Assembly (NCBI RefSeq): GCF_000204055.1
Contig: NW_006768790.1
Span: 575,534-639,533, forward strand
Origin: Melampsora larici-populina 98AG31
Lineage: Eukaryota > Basidiomycota > Pucciniomycetes > Pucciniales > Melampsoraceae
Length of the DNA stretch: 64,000 bases
Direction: 5' to 3'
Made by a program: the position numbers and the translations under genes. The notes under the pieces were generated by a model. It saw only the letters and a program-made list of their open reading frames with translations, was not told where the DNA came from and made no database searches. Positions 10,854 through 22,300 of the stretch are shown piece after piece. The stretch's first letter is position 1. Each line of letters starts with the position of its first letter.

Positions 10854-12265
10854 ATGCCTTCCACACGCTCAGGAAAAACAAGAAGCTCAACTGTAGCCAA
10901 AAAAAAAATACCAAGAAAACCAAACAAACCACCACAAATATCACTTTGAATTCCAACAATACTAGTACCAGTTGTACTGGAGAAGAGGACCATGGTAGTA
11001 TTCAAGATCCTACTGGGGATGACTCAACACCCAAGCGGTCATCTACCATCTTTCAATCATGTTTCCCTGGGCTAGAACTTGACACCTTCAAAGACAAGCT
11101 TGACAACTGGACACTCATCAAACTTCAGGAAGTGATCCCATCTCAAGGTTTCTGTCGAAGCAAAGCACCTAAGGAGATACCAAAGAATGTTCAAGTTATT
11201 CAATTGGAACTGGAAAAACACATACTCATGATTGCATTGATGGCTGGAGTTCCTGAGATTGTCATCTGGAATTTGTTGTAAGTGAGGTTGTAAGCTTTCC
11301 CAATTCCATTGTATTAAACTGATTTTCCTTATCTTGATCCATCAAAGAGGAATGGGGACTAAGAAAGGAAAGGCAAATCCCTGGAGTCATTTCCTTAGTT
11401 TCTGTGTGAAATGTTTGGGTGATAAATGTATGTTACTTGAGCATTATTCAAGATCATTTCTCATCTTTTCAATCTTACTTTCATTTCAACAAATGCTGAC
11501 CTCAACAATTTTTTTTAAGTGCTTCTTGGCCATTGTTTGTTTTTGATTCTACCCCAAACCAATATTCATGTCCAATTTTCAGTGCCCAACCACAATGATA
11601 AAGATGTGTGTGTGAAACACAATCAGGAAATGACGGATATATGGCATGCCTTCTCAAAAGATCAGCAAACAATCTTCAAAGATCACTGCTTTTTTGCACT
11701 AGTCAACCTTCCAGATTATTCCAACACTTTGCTTCCCAACAATGGTCATCAGGATGAAGAGAATGATAATGGTGTTGATACTAAAAGCTTTGACTCTGCC
11801 ACTGTAGCACCCAAGGTTTATCAACTCTTGGATGAGGACAAATCAAAATATCAGCTGCTTTTCAAAAAAACTTGTCAATGTAGACAAAGTCCATCTCTGT
11901 CATGGTAAGCCTGAACCTTCACCTGGTTGTTAGTCGCTGTACGCAGGGCGCATCAAGATGTAAGCTCCAATTTGTGCATGTACAGCGCTTATATGTAGAA
12001 AAATATTGACTAGCTAACTCACTGTGTGTTTCCGAGGTTCTCTGTTGTCTGTCAACAACACCAGATTTCCTACTACAGAAATTCTGTGAGCTGTGGTGGT
12101 GTCAACGGCTGGTCACAAACATTCTCCAATAATCTCAAATTTGCCAATTGGGCCTTTAAGACTCCGAAAATCCCCAAAAAGTTCTCAACCTACGTCCATG
12201 GAAAGGAAAGGCCCCACAGCCAAGCAATCAACAAAAAAGGACCTTATGCCATCAGCTGAATGACC
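10854..12265 (+). pseudogene. Uncharacterised multi-exon gene, 5' part, interrupted by Helitron A
   Basis: Translation starts at MPSTRSGKTRSSTVAKKK (10854). A run of ten A residues at 10899-10908 then shifts the frame into the one used at 10946-11276, so one base may be missing or mis-sequenced. A donor follows at about 11277 (GTAAGTGAG). Later exons read GKANPWSHFLSF (about 11370), EMTDIWHAFSKDQQTIFKDH (about 11625) and GWSQTFSNNLKFANWAFKTP (about 12110). The tryptophan spacing in the two middle exons resembles an HMG-box-like fold, but that is inference. Small frameshifts occur near 11865 and 12235. The gene appears to continue at 23105 on the far side of Helitron A. It looks like a member of a multi-copy rust family of unknown function. 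Confidence 0.5.
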
Positions 12266-13136
12266 TTTTGAGTAAGTTTTTTAGATCTATATACTTAAAG
12301 AAATCTTCTTCCCGACCATCTCTACACCCCAGCCTTCATTACCTTTGCCGTATACTTTTTCACCCTATACTGCTTTACTTCAATACCAACCTTCACTACT
12401 CTTCAGCTTTAATTCTCCCTCCGTTTGCTTTTACACCCTTTACTGCCCTACTCCAATGACGAGCCTTACTTGAGATCATTTCATGTACCTAGCGCTGCCA
12501 ACCATCTCCTTTCTTCAGCACTAACTCATCCTCACCACCACGTCTACAGTATAAATCCACTACTAACACATTCAAGAAACACATGATTCTGATTGCACCA
12601 GTCAAAAACTCCATGAGACATCCACCCAATGACCTGGGCATTTCTGGTAACCCTGTCTATCAATTTACCCACTTCAGACTTAACTTTCCCCACCTAAAGT
12701 CAAGCCGGACTCAGACTCGATCTCACCCTAATTATACCGTCATGATCCTGAATCTGCCTTACATCGGCCAGTCATTAGTCTTCAGCCTCCCCTCAAATTT
12801 TATATCTTGGCCTAACTTATGCCCAGCCTAGCCGTTGCCGCCCTGCAATTCTAATAACAGTACCACGCACTTCATTATCGATCCAATCCACTCTACTCAT
12901 TTCCCTCTCGAAATTGGCCTAGCCATTCTACTCACCGTGGCATCCTAGCATCGTTGTTTGCCGCTTCTCTCCACTCTCATAGTTCGCCTCAAATAGTGAG
13001 TAACACATCGCTTTTTCACTCCTTTCTCTTCATCCTCATCCGTCTGTTTCAATTCATACCCGCTTCCATCTTCACATTCATCCCATATTGTTCTACTCAG
13101 CGCAGCGCGCTCATACGTCTCTACCATTTAGATATC

Positions 13137-14474
13137 ATGTCAGGACCTAACATCCCACTCAAACAGTCTCATGTTGTCACAATCTCCGGCGTCGTCGAAA
13201 ACAGTGCTGTGGTTAGTGATATTACCGCCTGCTTGATTCTTGCACTGTACTGACCCATTCCTCAGCACCCACCTTCGGACGCTCGCAATTANNNNNNNNN
13301 NNNNNNNNNNNNNNNNNNNNNNNNNNNNNNNNNNNNNNNNNNNNNNNNNNNNNNNNNNNNNNNNNNNNNNNNNNNNNNNNNNNNNNNNNNNCACGGGTGT
13401 TCTTCACAACAATACCACCCTTTCTGGTCTTGGGATTGTTTCTAGCCGTCGAACCATGCCAGACGAAGACGATACTAAATCGACCCTGTGCTTTGTCATG
13501 AAGCATATCGACTATCAGCCACAAGTAAGTCTTCAATTCATTCCCAAGATCCCCTGTTGAGTCTGACTATGCAATCAGTCCCGTAAGAACCAGTACTTTG
13601 AAATTGAGTACCGCATTCGACCAACACGAAACATGGAAAAAAGTCAGAACTTAGTACACGTTGGTCGAGAGACTCTCATTTCCGGCTACATCGTCGATTG
13701 GGACAGCGAAAACAATCGCTGGATCGTTGAGGTTAGCCTTGCCCTTTCCAATTTTGTTTGAACACTTCTCAGCTCACATCATCTACGCTCGCAGGTTACA
13801 GCAGTTAGCCCGTGTACCGGTAATGAAGGTAGCACTGGCAAAACCACCAATCCAGCTGGACACGTCACTCCAGCTGGCAGAGTTCGACCAGCAAAGTACG
13901 TTCCTTACCATCCACCTATTTACATTGCAATAATGACATTTTTTCTGTACTTAGACATGTTCCTGGCCCTGCTACTCCGGTCAATGCGGCTGCTGGACCT
14001 TCGTCGACACCAGCCTCAGTCACAACCAACGGTAGCAAGCGTAAGGCATCTGCCTTAGAAGAACCGTTACATTCACCGCCAGTCACTGGACGACGGACTC
14101 GGCCAGCCAAGTAGGTTCTTCTCCTCTTACATTTCTCCTCGATTGTTCTGATTTCGTTGTTCAGACACGTAGCAAAACCTACTACGCCCGCGCCCACCAA
14201 ACCCAACCTTCCCAAGACCAAAGGGAAAGGCAAGGCCGTCGCACCAGCCGAGCTACCTCAAGACGCTGAGCCTGACGAAGAATTGCTTTCCGAAACGGAA
14301 TGGCCTACTACGCCAGTGACTAAAGTAGTCAAGAAGGCCCCAGCAAAGAAAGCGGTGGTCAGCAAAGCCAAGAAGGCGAAGGCTGTCTCCAAAGAGGCCC
14401 CAATTGCAGAAGAAACCCATGACGACGACGAGGTTGAAGCCGAAGAGGACAGCGAGGAGGATTTGGAGGAATAG
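13137..14474 (+). CDS. Helitron-borne putative OB-like protein with lysine/acid-rich tail
   Basis: There are six exons: 13137-13211, 13266-13524 (contains a 100 N gap), 13579-13731, 13795-13895, 13955-14110 and 14165-14474. The four introns outside the gap are 52-63 bp with GT..AG ends, and the frame stays open throughout. Exon 1 encodes SHVVTISGVVENSAV. Exon 3 encodes FEIEYRIRP, LVHVGRETLISGYIVDWD and ends NRWIVE. Exons 4-6 give a low-complexity tail rich in Pro, Thr and Ala, then KKAPAKKAVVSKAKKAKA and an acidic end. The exon 1-3 architecture matches the genes at 18882-19677 and 20531-21307. The alternating hydrophobic strands and closing RWIV motif suggest a small beta-barrel, perhaps an OB fold binding single-stranded DNA; this is inference. 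The basic/acidic tail would suit a nuclear protein. Confidence 0.75.
13292..13391. other. Assembly gap, 100 N
   Basis: Exactly 100 N residues fall inside exon 2 of the gene at 13137-14474, so this is a placeholder length. The known exon 2 bases total 159, a multiple of three, and both exon borders are in phase 0. If exon 2 has the 118-119 codons of its paralogues, the true gap would be about 195-198 bp. Confidence 0.95.
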
Positions 14475-15491
14475 GGTGGTGTGATCTGTACCTCGACCAA
14501 CTTGGTCCATTTGTTTACAAATCCCAACCTGTAATATACCTTTCTCCCGTGTGTCCATACTGTTACTGTGCATAGTGAATAAAACGTGTCTCCCTTTGTC
14601 AATAGTGTTAATAAAATGTACTTCATTGTTACACTGGAAATGTTATCACAACGAAGTCAATGGCCCAAAAAAGAACCCCCGCGAACGATATTACGATCCA
14701 GACTAGCGCAGATCTATCCCTTTCTCTCCATTCTCGGCACGGGACGCAACAAGGAGTCCTGCCCGGCGCATTTTACAAACGCAGTCCCATTTTCAGCCCA
14801 CCTTAGTTTTCTAAGTTTAACGACTTTCCCTCACCTCGCTACGCCTAGGCAGAACCGCCAGTTCACGAGGTGATTTGCAATCGACCGGCCTGTCGTCCAC
14901 TAAAACCGCGGTCAATCCAATAACCAGCTGCGCCATTCTGCTCTACGGTTGGCTAACTTCGTTCAGCCCACCCCGCCGTCCAGATCAGTTCGCAGTGCTA
15001 GATTTGCAGCTGGCCCATGACCACCAGCCTCATATAATGGCGGCCTCCCTCACCTATACTCCGCTTCACATCACACTTAGCTTAGTCATTCTGTCCACTC
15101 GCCTGCAATCCTCTCCCCCATCCGCACTGCTTACTGTTTTCAGCTCATACTTTTCTTTCTTCAAAACCCGTCCTTCACCTGTCCCGGCGAACCATTTTCT
15201 CTAATATCAATGGCTCTTCAAAGATTTCTTGGTAAAGCTGCGGCGTATTTAATCCTGAATCCACCTATATTACTGCAGCATAGCACTCTTTGCTGTCCAC
15301 TCTCGCCATCCAGGACTACATCAATTTCATTCCGCTGTTGTTGCAGCTTGCATACTTCAGAAGGTCCGAAATCAAGCGTACGAATGAACTTCACATCGTT
15401 TTCTTCACAATTAACCTTTGGTCATGCGCAGCTAATTCTTTCCGTATCAATTACAGCATATCTCGCCTAGCCGCCACCTGCCGGAGCCCTT
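14475..15491. other. Intergenic stretch inside Helitron A
   Basis: A 3' UTR-like segment after the stop at 14474 contains AATAAAA (14578) and AATAAAAT (14611), usable as polyadenylation signals. The rest is the upstream region of the Rep-helicase gene. It is pyrimidine-rich and holds no gene I can support. Confidence 0.4.
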
Positions 15492-18400
15492 ATGGTTAAC
15501 CATGGTCTTGCTGTCAGAACTGCCGTGGAGAATACCGAAGAGGCTATCAAACGTCGATTCGCCGCTGAAATACCGTTCAATATTGGAGCCTGCGATGACC
15601 CCTGTGAATATTGTGGAGCACTCCATTGGAAACTATAACGTCAGCCAGGCACGAAAACAGCAGCGACCGCTATTTATGCCGCGTGTTGTCAGCAAGGTGC
15701 CGTTAAGTTACCCAGCACAGGCAACGAAAACACACTCACCCCAGACTTTGTCAAGTGTCTGCTCTCGGACCAGGACAGGAGTAAGCCCGCCACTGCCTAA
15801 CACTGCGTACTGTTCTAACACCGACCTTTACAGCATCCAAAGAGTTTAGACAGGACATCCGTTGTTATAACCACTCTTCGTCTTTCGCGTCAACGGGAAC
15901 TAAGCAAGATGTCAGTGTGGCTGGAAAAGGGGGCGCTTGGACTTACAAGATAGTGGGCCGTCTTACGCACAAAATCGGATCCCTGTTGACTACGCCAGGT
16001 ATACCCAGAAAGTTTGCTCAAATTTTTATGTACGGTGACCAAGGTGAGGACAAAGCAATGAATCGCAACTTACGTGCCGGAGGAGGACTCGACCCAAACA
16101 TCATTCGACTCTTTCAAGATTTTCTCTACCGACACAATCCCTTTGCCAAGCTATACAAGTCCGCTGAGGAAGTGCTAGCCTCGGGTCCGGTCAGGACTAT
16201 CAAAATCAAGTCCATGCCGATTGGTGGTCGCAATCCTAATCGATACAACTTCCCGTCTTGCAACGAAGTCGCTGCTGTTATCGCTGGGGATGGCAAAATA
16301 GGGTCAGAAGACCGAGATATTATACTAAGGCGTCACGACGGGCCTCTCCAACGAATTTCTGAGCTCAACACCAATTACTTTTCGCTGCGCTACCCGGTGT
16401 TCTTCATGTATGGATCCCATGGTTGGGACGAGCATTACCGGCATTTTACGCAAAAACGTAATTATTTTCCTTCCCATCGTGCTCCTGTATGAGACATTAT
16501 GGACTGACAGTGTACCGGACAGGTCTCGATGGCAAAGTCTCCAATCTCGAATGGGCTGCTTATACTCTTTTCACTCGCTCAGGTGTATTCTCCCCAATAC
16601 TACGTGGAGGCCGACTGCTGCAAGAATACATAGTGGATATGTATGTTTGCGTTGAGAATGCCAGGATGAAGTTTTTTAAAATGAACCAGAAAAAGATTCG
16701 GGCTGCACTCTATACCGGCGCCACAGAGGCGTTGAACAACAACGACATGGCCGTCGGCAAGAGGATTATTCTCCCGTCAACGTTTATCGGTGGCCCACGC
16801 GCTATGCACGAGCTGTACCACAATGCAATGGCACTGGTCAAATTCTACGGTCCACCGAGCTTCTTTGTGACCATGACCGCCAACCCCAAATGGCCGGAAA
16901 TCACTGAAGCTCTTTTGCCGGGTCAGACCTCAGATGATTGCCCCGATTTGGTTGCACGTGTATTTCAATTGAAACTCAAGGAACTTCACGAGGATATCTT
17001 CGAACGGGGTCGACTTGGTAATAATATCTCTTACGTACATACTGTCGAATTTCAAAAGCGAGGCAACCCACATGATCACGCCGTCCTTATCAACAAATCT
17101 TCCCCTGAATCCCGTACGCCAGCTGTAATCGACCTGGCCGTCGCCGCGATACTGCCTGACCCCAATGAATCACCGGATCTATTCCAGCATGTAACTCAGT
17201 ACATGCTTCATGGTCCCTGTTTTGAAGGCAAAGCTTGCTGGAACGGACTCAAATGTAAGTACGGTTACCCAAAGGAGTTTACCTCCGAAACTGTCATTAC
17301 CGAAGAGGCCTACCCCAGCTACAGGAGGCCCGATGATGGACGCTTCTTTGTGAAGAACGGTTACCTCTACACCAACCGTGATGTTGTGCCTTACAGTCCG
17401 TTTTTACTCTTGAAGTTCCAATGTCACATCAACGTCGAAGTGACACTGGGCATGAAGTCCATCAAATACCTTTACAAATACATTTCTAAAGGCCATGACC
17501 GTGCCGTTGTAAGTTTGGAAGTCGAAAACGAACCAAATGATTTCGTAGACGGTCGTACACTGGCTTCTCCCAAAGGTAAGCCATAACTTTATAACCAGCT
17601 TTGTTCGACACTAATTCGCTCCATCTAGCTATTTGGAGACTCTACAAATACTCTTTGTCGGGGCGGTATCCGTCTATTACCCGACTGATGCTCCATTTGG
17701 AAAACCATCACACGGTGTACTTCCAAGATGTTCACGGCTTGCGCAATCAAATGGACTCCGGCCAGGCTCACAAGACTACCCTATCGGAATTCTTCGCGCT
17801 GTGCCGCGTTGGTGGAACAATCCCAAGGACGAACATCGCCGTCCGTTCGCTGCTGTACAGCGACATACCTACCTATTACTGGTGGTCTAAAACCGACAAG
17901 ACTTGGCTTCGTCGAATCAACAAGACCATTGCTGTCAGCCGTTTACACTTCGCCGCGCCTAGCCATGGCGAACGCTACTATCTGCGCCTTCTCCTCACCA
18001 ATACCCGTGGACCGACTTCCTTTCAAGACTTGCGAACTGTCGACGGAAGAATCCATCCGACCTATCGAAGTGCCGCCGATGCGTTAGGGCTTTTAGTGTC
18101 TGATACTCATTTCGATGCTTGCCTGACTGAGGCTGCTGCCTGGAAGACGGGTCGCCAACTGCGCGATATGTTTGCGCTAATACTAGTGCACAGCCCCCCA
18201 GCGAATCCGACGCGTCTCTGGGAAGATCACATTGAAGACCTATGCGACGACTGCGACTTTCAACTAGCACTAATCACCCCAACTCTCAAGCCGACTACAG
18301 CGCAAATCCACAACTATGGCCTTTCTCTGATTGAAAGCTGTGTCCTGGGCATGGGTAAAAGCTTAGGAGATGTGGGACTACCAGACGTGGATATCCAGCT

Positions 18401-18755
18401 TCTTTTTGAAATTGGGGGTGGTACATTAGATGAGGAAGACGCTATAGCAGCGCCGCTTACTGTGGAAGAATTGACAAGTTCAATCTCAACGCTGACGCCG
18501 GAACAGCGTACCATTTTGACGACGCTGCAGAGATCGTTCGTCGCTCAGGACGGTACCATGTTGTTTGTTGACGGGCCCGGCGGCTCAGGAAAAACTTATC
18601 TATTGAATACATGTTTGAACTACTGCAACACTTATGGCTTTCCATTCGTAGCAGTAGCCTCCTCTGGCATAGCTTCACTATTGCTCCTCAACGGCGGAAC
18701 GGCTCATTCCGTTCTCAAAATCCCTTTGTCCGTTAACGAGGACAGAGCGAAATGA
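15492..18755 (+). pseudogene. Helitron Rep-helicase, three exons, broken and truncated
   Basis: The gene would nick and roll-circle replicate the element. Exons are 15492-15780, 15834-17575 and 17629-18755, with introns of 53 bp. Exon 1 has the cysteine motif DDPCEYCGALHW. Exon 2 covers the Helitron-like N-terminal region (KFAQIFMYGDQG) and the Rep nuclease: an HUH-type site RGNPHDHAVLIN near 17065 and the two-tyrosine motif IKYLYKYISKGHDRA near 17460. Exon 3 carries the linker and the start of a PIF1-type helicase with Walker A GPGGSGKT near 18570. Damage: TAA at 15636-15638, a one-base frameshift near 16485, and loss of all helicase motifs after SSGIASLLL. The middle HUH position is Asp rather than a hydrophobic residue. 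It cannot make a complete protein. Confidence 0.9.
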
Positions 18756-18881
18756 ATGCCAGATCACTCGACACTGCTTAGCATATACCCGGTCTAGATA
18801 AAATACCAGCGTGTTTCTTTCGTGTGTACCGACAAGTCTAGGCCAACCCAGCCAATATCGGTCTATCGCGCCGCCAGTATA

Positions 18882-19677
18882 TTAAGGTGGTGCTGAAGCT
18901 CCGCTTCGATGAGCAATTTGAGTTGACCTAATCGTTGCTTCCGAATGCGCTGACCGGAGCTACTCAGCGTCAGTTGGCTGTTCAACGAATTGCGATGTCA
19001 ACGTACCTTAATGATCCATTTGCCACTCTGGCAAACGTAGTGCATAACCACGCCGTGGAAGTTCACCACATTGCCTGGCCTGAAGACACTCGGGCCGATC
19101 TGCGCTACGAGCGCGTTCGAAGCCTCATAAACCATATTGAAGTGCGTGACCTGAGCTAACTTTAGGCGAGTCAGCTGGAGCAAGACAAGTTGGTGGCCAA
19201 AGCAGTATGACTCACACTCTCTTCCGTAACGTTATGCAGTGCTACTATGATCCAGCAATCGAAATTACGCTGGCTGAAACTAATCACGTGGCCACGGCTA
19301 TGAACCGTGATGATGGGGGCAGGTGCCGGCAATTGTGATGCGTAGGCACCCTGCTCGAAGGCAAAGCCGGGACTCACCCTAATCATCGTATCACGCAATT
19401 GAGTTCGGGCAAGAACCTCGCCAGTTAGCCAAACGGAGTGCGTGGCGGCAGATGAGTTTGCGGCCTGTCCAACATGTACAAAAACTTCACGGTTCCAGCG
19501 TCCAATGAGAGGAAGATAGATAGAGCATCGGAACCAGCACGGCGGGAAAGTGGTTTGTAGCAGTCCCGGGTCCTGGAATGCATCAGGTGTTATTAACAGA
19601 CAGACCGCAGAGTAAGCCGGTCTCCTCACACTGACTTCTTCTTTGAGTCGAAAGACTCCACTGAAATTGACGGCCAT
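18882..19677 (-). CDS. Helitron-borne putative OB-like protein, intact four-exon copy
   Basis: Exons on the minus strand are 19677-19630 (16 codons), 19572-19216 (119), 19150-19007 (48) and 18959-18882 (25 plus stop TAA). Introns of 57, 65 and 47 bp have GT..AG ends, and all junctions are phase 0, giving about 208 residues. Exon 1 is MAVNFSGVFRLKEEVS. Exon 2 contains REVFVHVGQAAN and NFDCWIIVALHN. Exon 3 begins VTHFNMVYEAS and ends NFHGVVMHYV..GKWIIK. The intron directly after KWIIK matches the intron after RWIVE in the 13.1 kb gene and after RWIVH in the 20.6 kb copy. An upstream Met at 19698 is also possible. The plus-strand ORF at 18935-19159 is a shadow. Function is unknown; a beta-barrel, DNA-binding role is inferred from strand pattern and context. 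Confidence 0.6.
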
Positions 19678-19699
19678 GCGAGGATCGCGGACTCTCAAG

Positions 19700-20520
19700 A
19701 ATTGTAACAGACAGGTATGGAGGAGGGTTTCAACTGAGCTCTGGTGAACGATTGGTTGATACTGCTACTGGGTGAGGGTCAAGTCCCAATCAAGTGCGAA
19801 ACTGTGCTGCTTCACCATGCCAGGACATAATCGTCAGGACGCGTCAATGCACTGAGAGTGAAGACCTGGCTGGCAAAATGACGCACTCTGTCCGCGAGCT
19901 GGGTTGTGCTGCCAGTCCAGACAGACATTCCTGCACACTACGATGCTATTGCAATGCGCACTTAACGTCTCCGAGACAAAGCCGTCGAAGCTCACGAGAG
20001 GGCTGACATGTTTCTGGCACTCGGCTTCAATAGTATCGTGTACCGTCCGCAACCAGTGAATCATCGTACTAGGGATGAAGTGGGCGTCCTCACATCTCAC
20101 CAATACCAGAAGCGCCGGCGCATAGCGGTGCTACTTTACCCAGGCGGTTGTTATGACTTACGCCCAGATTGCCCACGTCTGGGTAGTAATGTTCAACGGA
20201 AAACGCTTCCCATTCGTTTATGAGCCCGCCTGTGCCTGGCTTTGGCCGCAGCCTTTCCCAGGGTGATACATGCAGTTACGGTTTGAGGTGTATTAAATAG
20301 TGTTGTAAGGCAAACAAATGAGATGGATATTATAATGCAGAAGAAGCTGGAGAAAAGAAATGGAGTCAAAAGTACAACGGTAGCGTTATACAAGAAACGT
20401 GACGGGACGTATACTAAGTGGAGTTGCTGATCCGGGGCCATGCAACTCTCAAAAGATTCCGTGAACTGGGCTGTCTGTGACACCGCATTGGCATGATCTA
20501 CATAACGTCCAAACAAGTAT
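19700..20520. other. Spacer between the two minus-strand accessory genes
   Basis: This is GC-rich sequence with no frame I can defend. The ORFs at 19834-20103 (minus) and 20008-20223 (plus) overlap on opposite strands and show no motif. It probably contains the promoter of the 18882-19677 gene and the 3' UTR of the 20531-21307 copy. Confidence 0.3.
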
Positions 20521-20530
20521 TCAGGACCAT

Positions 20531-21307
20531 TCAGACGTGTGGCCCCAATGCCCACTGTTGCGTTGGTTCTGCTTCGTTCAACTACGAAGAAGAAAATCAG
20601 TAAGAGAGCTAAGCAAAGCAGGAACTTGAGCTCACGTGAACTATCCATCGCGCCTGAACTCAGTCGTACCCAAAGAGAGTACCGTGAAGACCCAACGTGT
20701 CGCCAATTCGGAACAGTTCACGTCCAATTTCTTGCATGGTGCCGCGTTGAAGAGTATACTCAACATCAAAACTAACTATGCTGTGCGACTGCCAAGCGGG
20801 TGTCAGCTCGAGTAACAGTAACTGGAGAGTAAACGTACAGTGGGATCGTAGTCACGATGCAAAGCTATGACTATCCAACGTTGATCTCCATGCAGAAAGT
20901 AACGCTCCGTGACAGTGCCATTGCTGGAGATATAAGTGCGGGGCAGCAAGTGACGGTCCGTTAGGGGAGCCGGATCAGCCGGCTGGCTTGATGTCACCAC
21001 AAGTAAGGTGGATCTGGAGTAGCGGTGGGGAATTAGATTACCACGTAGCAGATGTGTCGTGTTTTGTTGCAATGGCGTTTCCCGTCCGGATGCCATGACA
21101 GTGACGGGAATATGTTCGGCCCGATTGAAACAAACGAATATCTCGCTGTCATACATTGCGGCACCTGATCGGGGCTCAGAACGGCGGGGAAGCTGCAGAA
21201 AGGTGTCAGGTATAGCGTAATGTGTAGGACAAAGAATAGACAAATCTCACGTGGTCGCTTAACGACAAGACGGACCGAAAATGAACGGATAGTGGTAGGG
21301 GTTCCAT
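20531..21307 (-). pseudogene. Helitron-borne putative OB-like protein, damaged copy
   Basis: The same four-exon layout as 18882-19677: 21307-21251 (19 codons, MEPLPLSVHFRSVLSLSDH), 21192-20839 (118 codons, contains SEIFVCFNRAEH and DQRWIVIALHRD), 20780-20636 and 20581-20531 (ends QQWALGPHV, stop). Introns are 58, 58 and 54 bp. Exon 3 reads VSFDVEYTLQRGTM, GDTLGLHGTLFGYD, then an in-frame TGA (20660-20662 on the plus strand as TCA), then VQARWIVH. One base appears to be missing at the exon 3 acceptor, so the frame is lost there. Exon 2 length differs from the intact copy by one codon although the residues have diverged strongly. The long ORF at 20193-20648 reads across intron 3 and is not a membrane protein gene. 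Confidence 0.6.
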
Positions 21308-21319
21308 GAAGCTAGCTGG

Positions 21320-21930
21320 TCGTTAACGCTTCGCAGATAGAACAGGATGATGAATTATTAATGTGCTGGGAATCTCACCATTAAGTAGTCTGGGCCATGA
21401 GGAACCGTGCTGTGTAGCAAATGGCTGACAGAAGACACCGGGATGTCTGGTCCGGCCAGCTCTGGTCAGCGTGGCGTAGAAGGTAGAGCAGTATGAAGGC
21501 TCACAGATGGCGGTAAACCTCCGGCTATGAGTGGTTGGCATCGAATGTGTTAACACTCAAGGAGGGGTTATCCGTGTTGGTTAGCGATAACGTTACCAGT
21601 TTTTGAAGGCGTATTGGGCGCCACGATCACTGGGTAAGTCTGACCTGGTTGCTCATCGACAGTACGGATCGAAAAGGGACGCATAGTAGTAATGGTTCAT
21701 TGCAGTCAGCTGGGCTTTAACACTTTGGATAGGAGCGGAAGAGAGGGTGTACTGTGCTGGGGGCTCACCATTAGGTGGTCTGCGCCGTGGGAAGCCGTGC
21801 CGGGTAGTGAGTGGCCTACAAAGACGACTGGAGGGTGGGTATGGTCTTGCCTGTTCTGGTCAACGCAGCAAAAAGGTTAGATAGACATCAAGGCTGGAAT
21901 AGGGGGTAAATCTCTTTCTTTCAATTCTGG
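21320..21930. repeat. Tandem duplication with relic exon 1
   Basis: Two blocks about 370 bp apart (about 21300-21500 and 21655-21880) share the order ..GTGCTGGGAATCTCACCATT / GTGCTGGGGGCTCACCATTA, TAGTGAGTGGC-like and GGTCARCGYRGCR segments at roughly 70-75 percent. The second block includes a minus-strand copy of exon 1 of the accessory gene (about 21697-21645, ATGAACCATTACTACTATGC) whose frame is broken. The accessory gene was therefore duplicated in tandem at least once inside the Helitron. Confidence 0.5.
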
Positions 21931-22300
21931 AAGTTGAGTGTAATGCGACTTAAGAGGGAGCTATTCAAGCTGGTGGGGGATAACCTGACATTGCTTGAAT
22001 TATCCTCGCTTCGCTACCTGAACCAATCTTGAATTTGTCGCGTTTACTGCCCACCGCCACGAAAAGTCCAATTAAGCTTCACTCTGAAGGTACGGTAACG
22101 GTGTCTTGGCATGCAGATTGCGAATGAGTCAATCGCTTTAGGCGCTTGCGAGAGGCTACCATTGAGATGGTGCGGTGAATTTGATGTGGTGACTGTGGTA
22201 AGTTTGATCTGCTTCCGTCAATAGTTGCTACTGACCAGTCGTATGTCTGCAGCGGGATTGTCGTAGTCGTCGGCAAAGGGAATACGACGCGCTGATTGAT

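Noticed and set aside
18935..19159. Plus-strand 74-codon ORF after the Rep-helicase, as a helicase continuation
   Set aside because: The opposite strand encodes exon 3 of the accessory family with conserved intron borders, and the plus reading has no helicase motif.
20193..20648. 151-codon minus-strand ORF with hydrophobic start, as a membrane protein
   Set aside because: It reads through intron 3 of the accessory gene in another frame; the hydrophobic part is the pyrimidine-rich intron. The exon pattern shared with 18882-19677 explains the region better.
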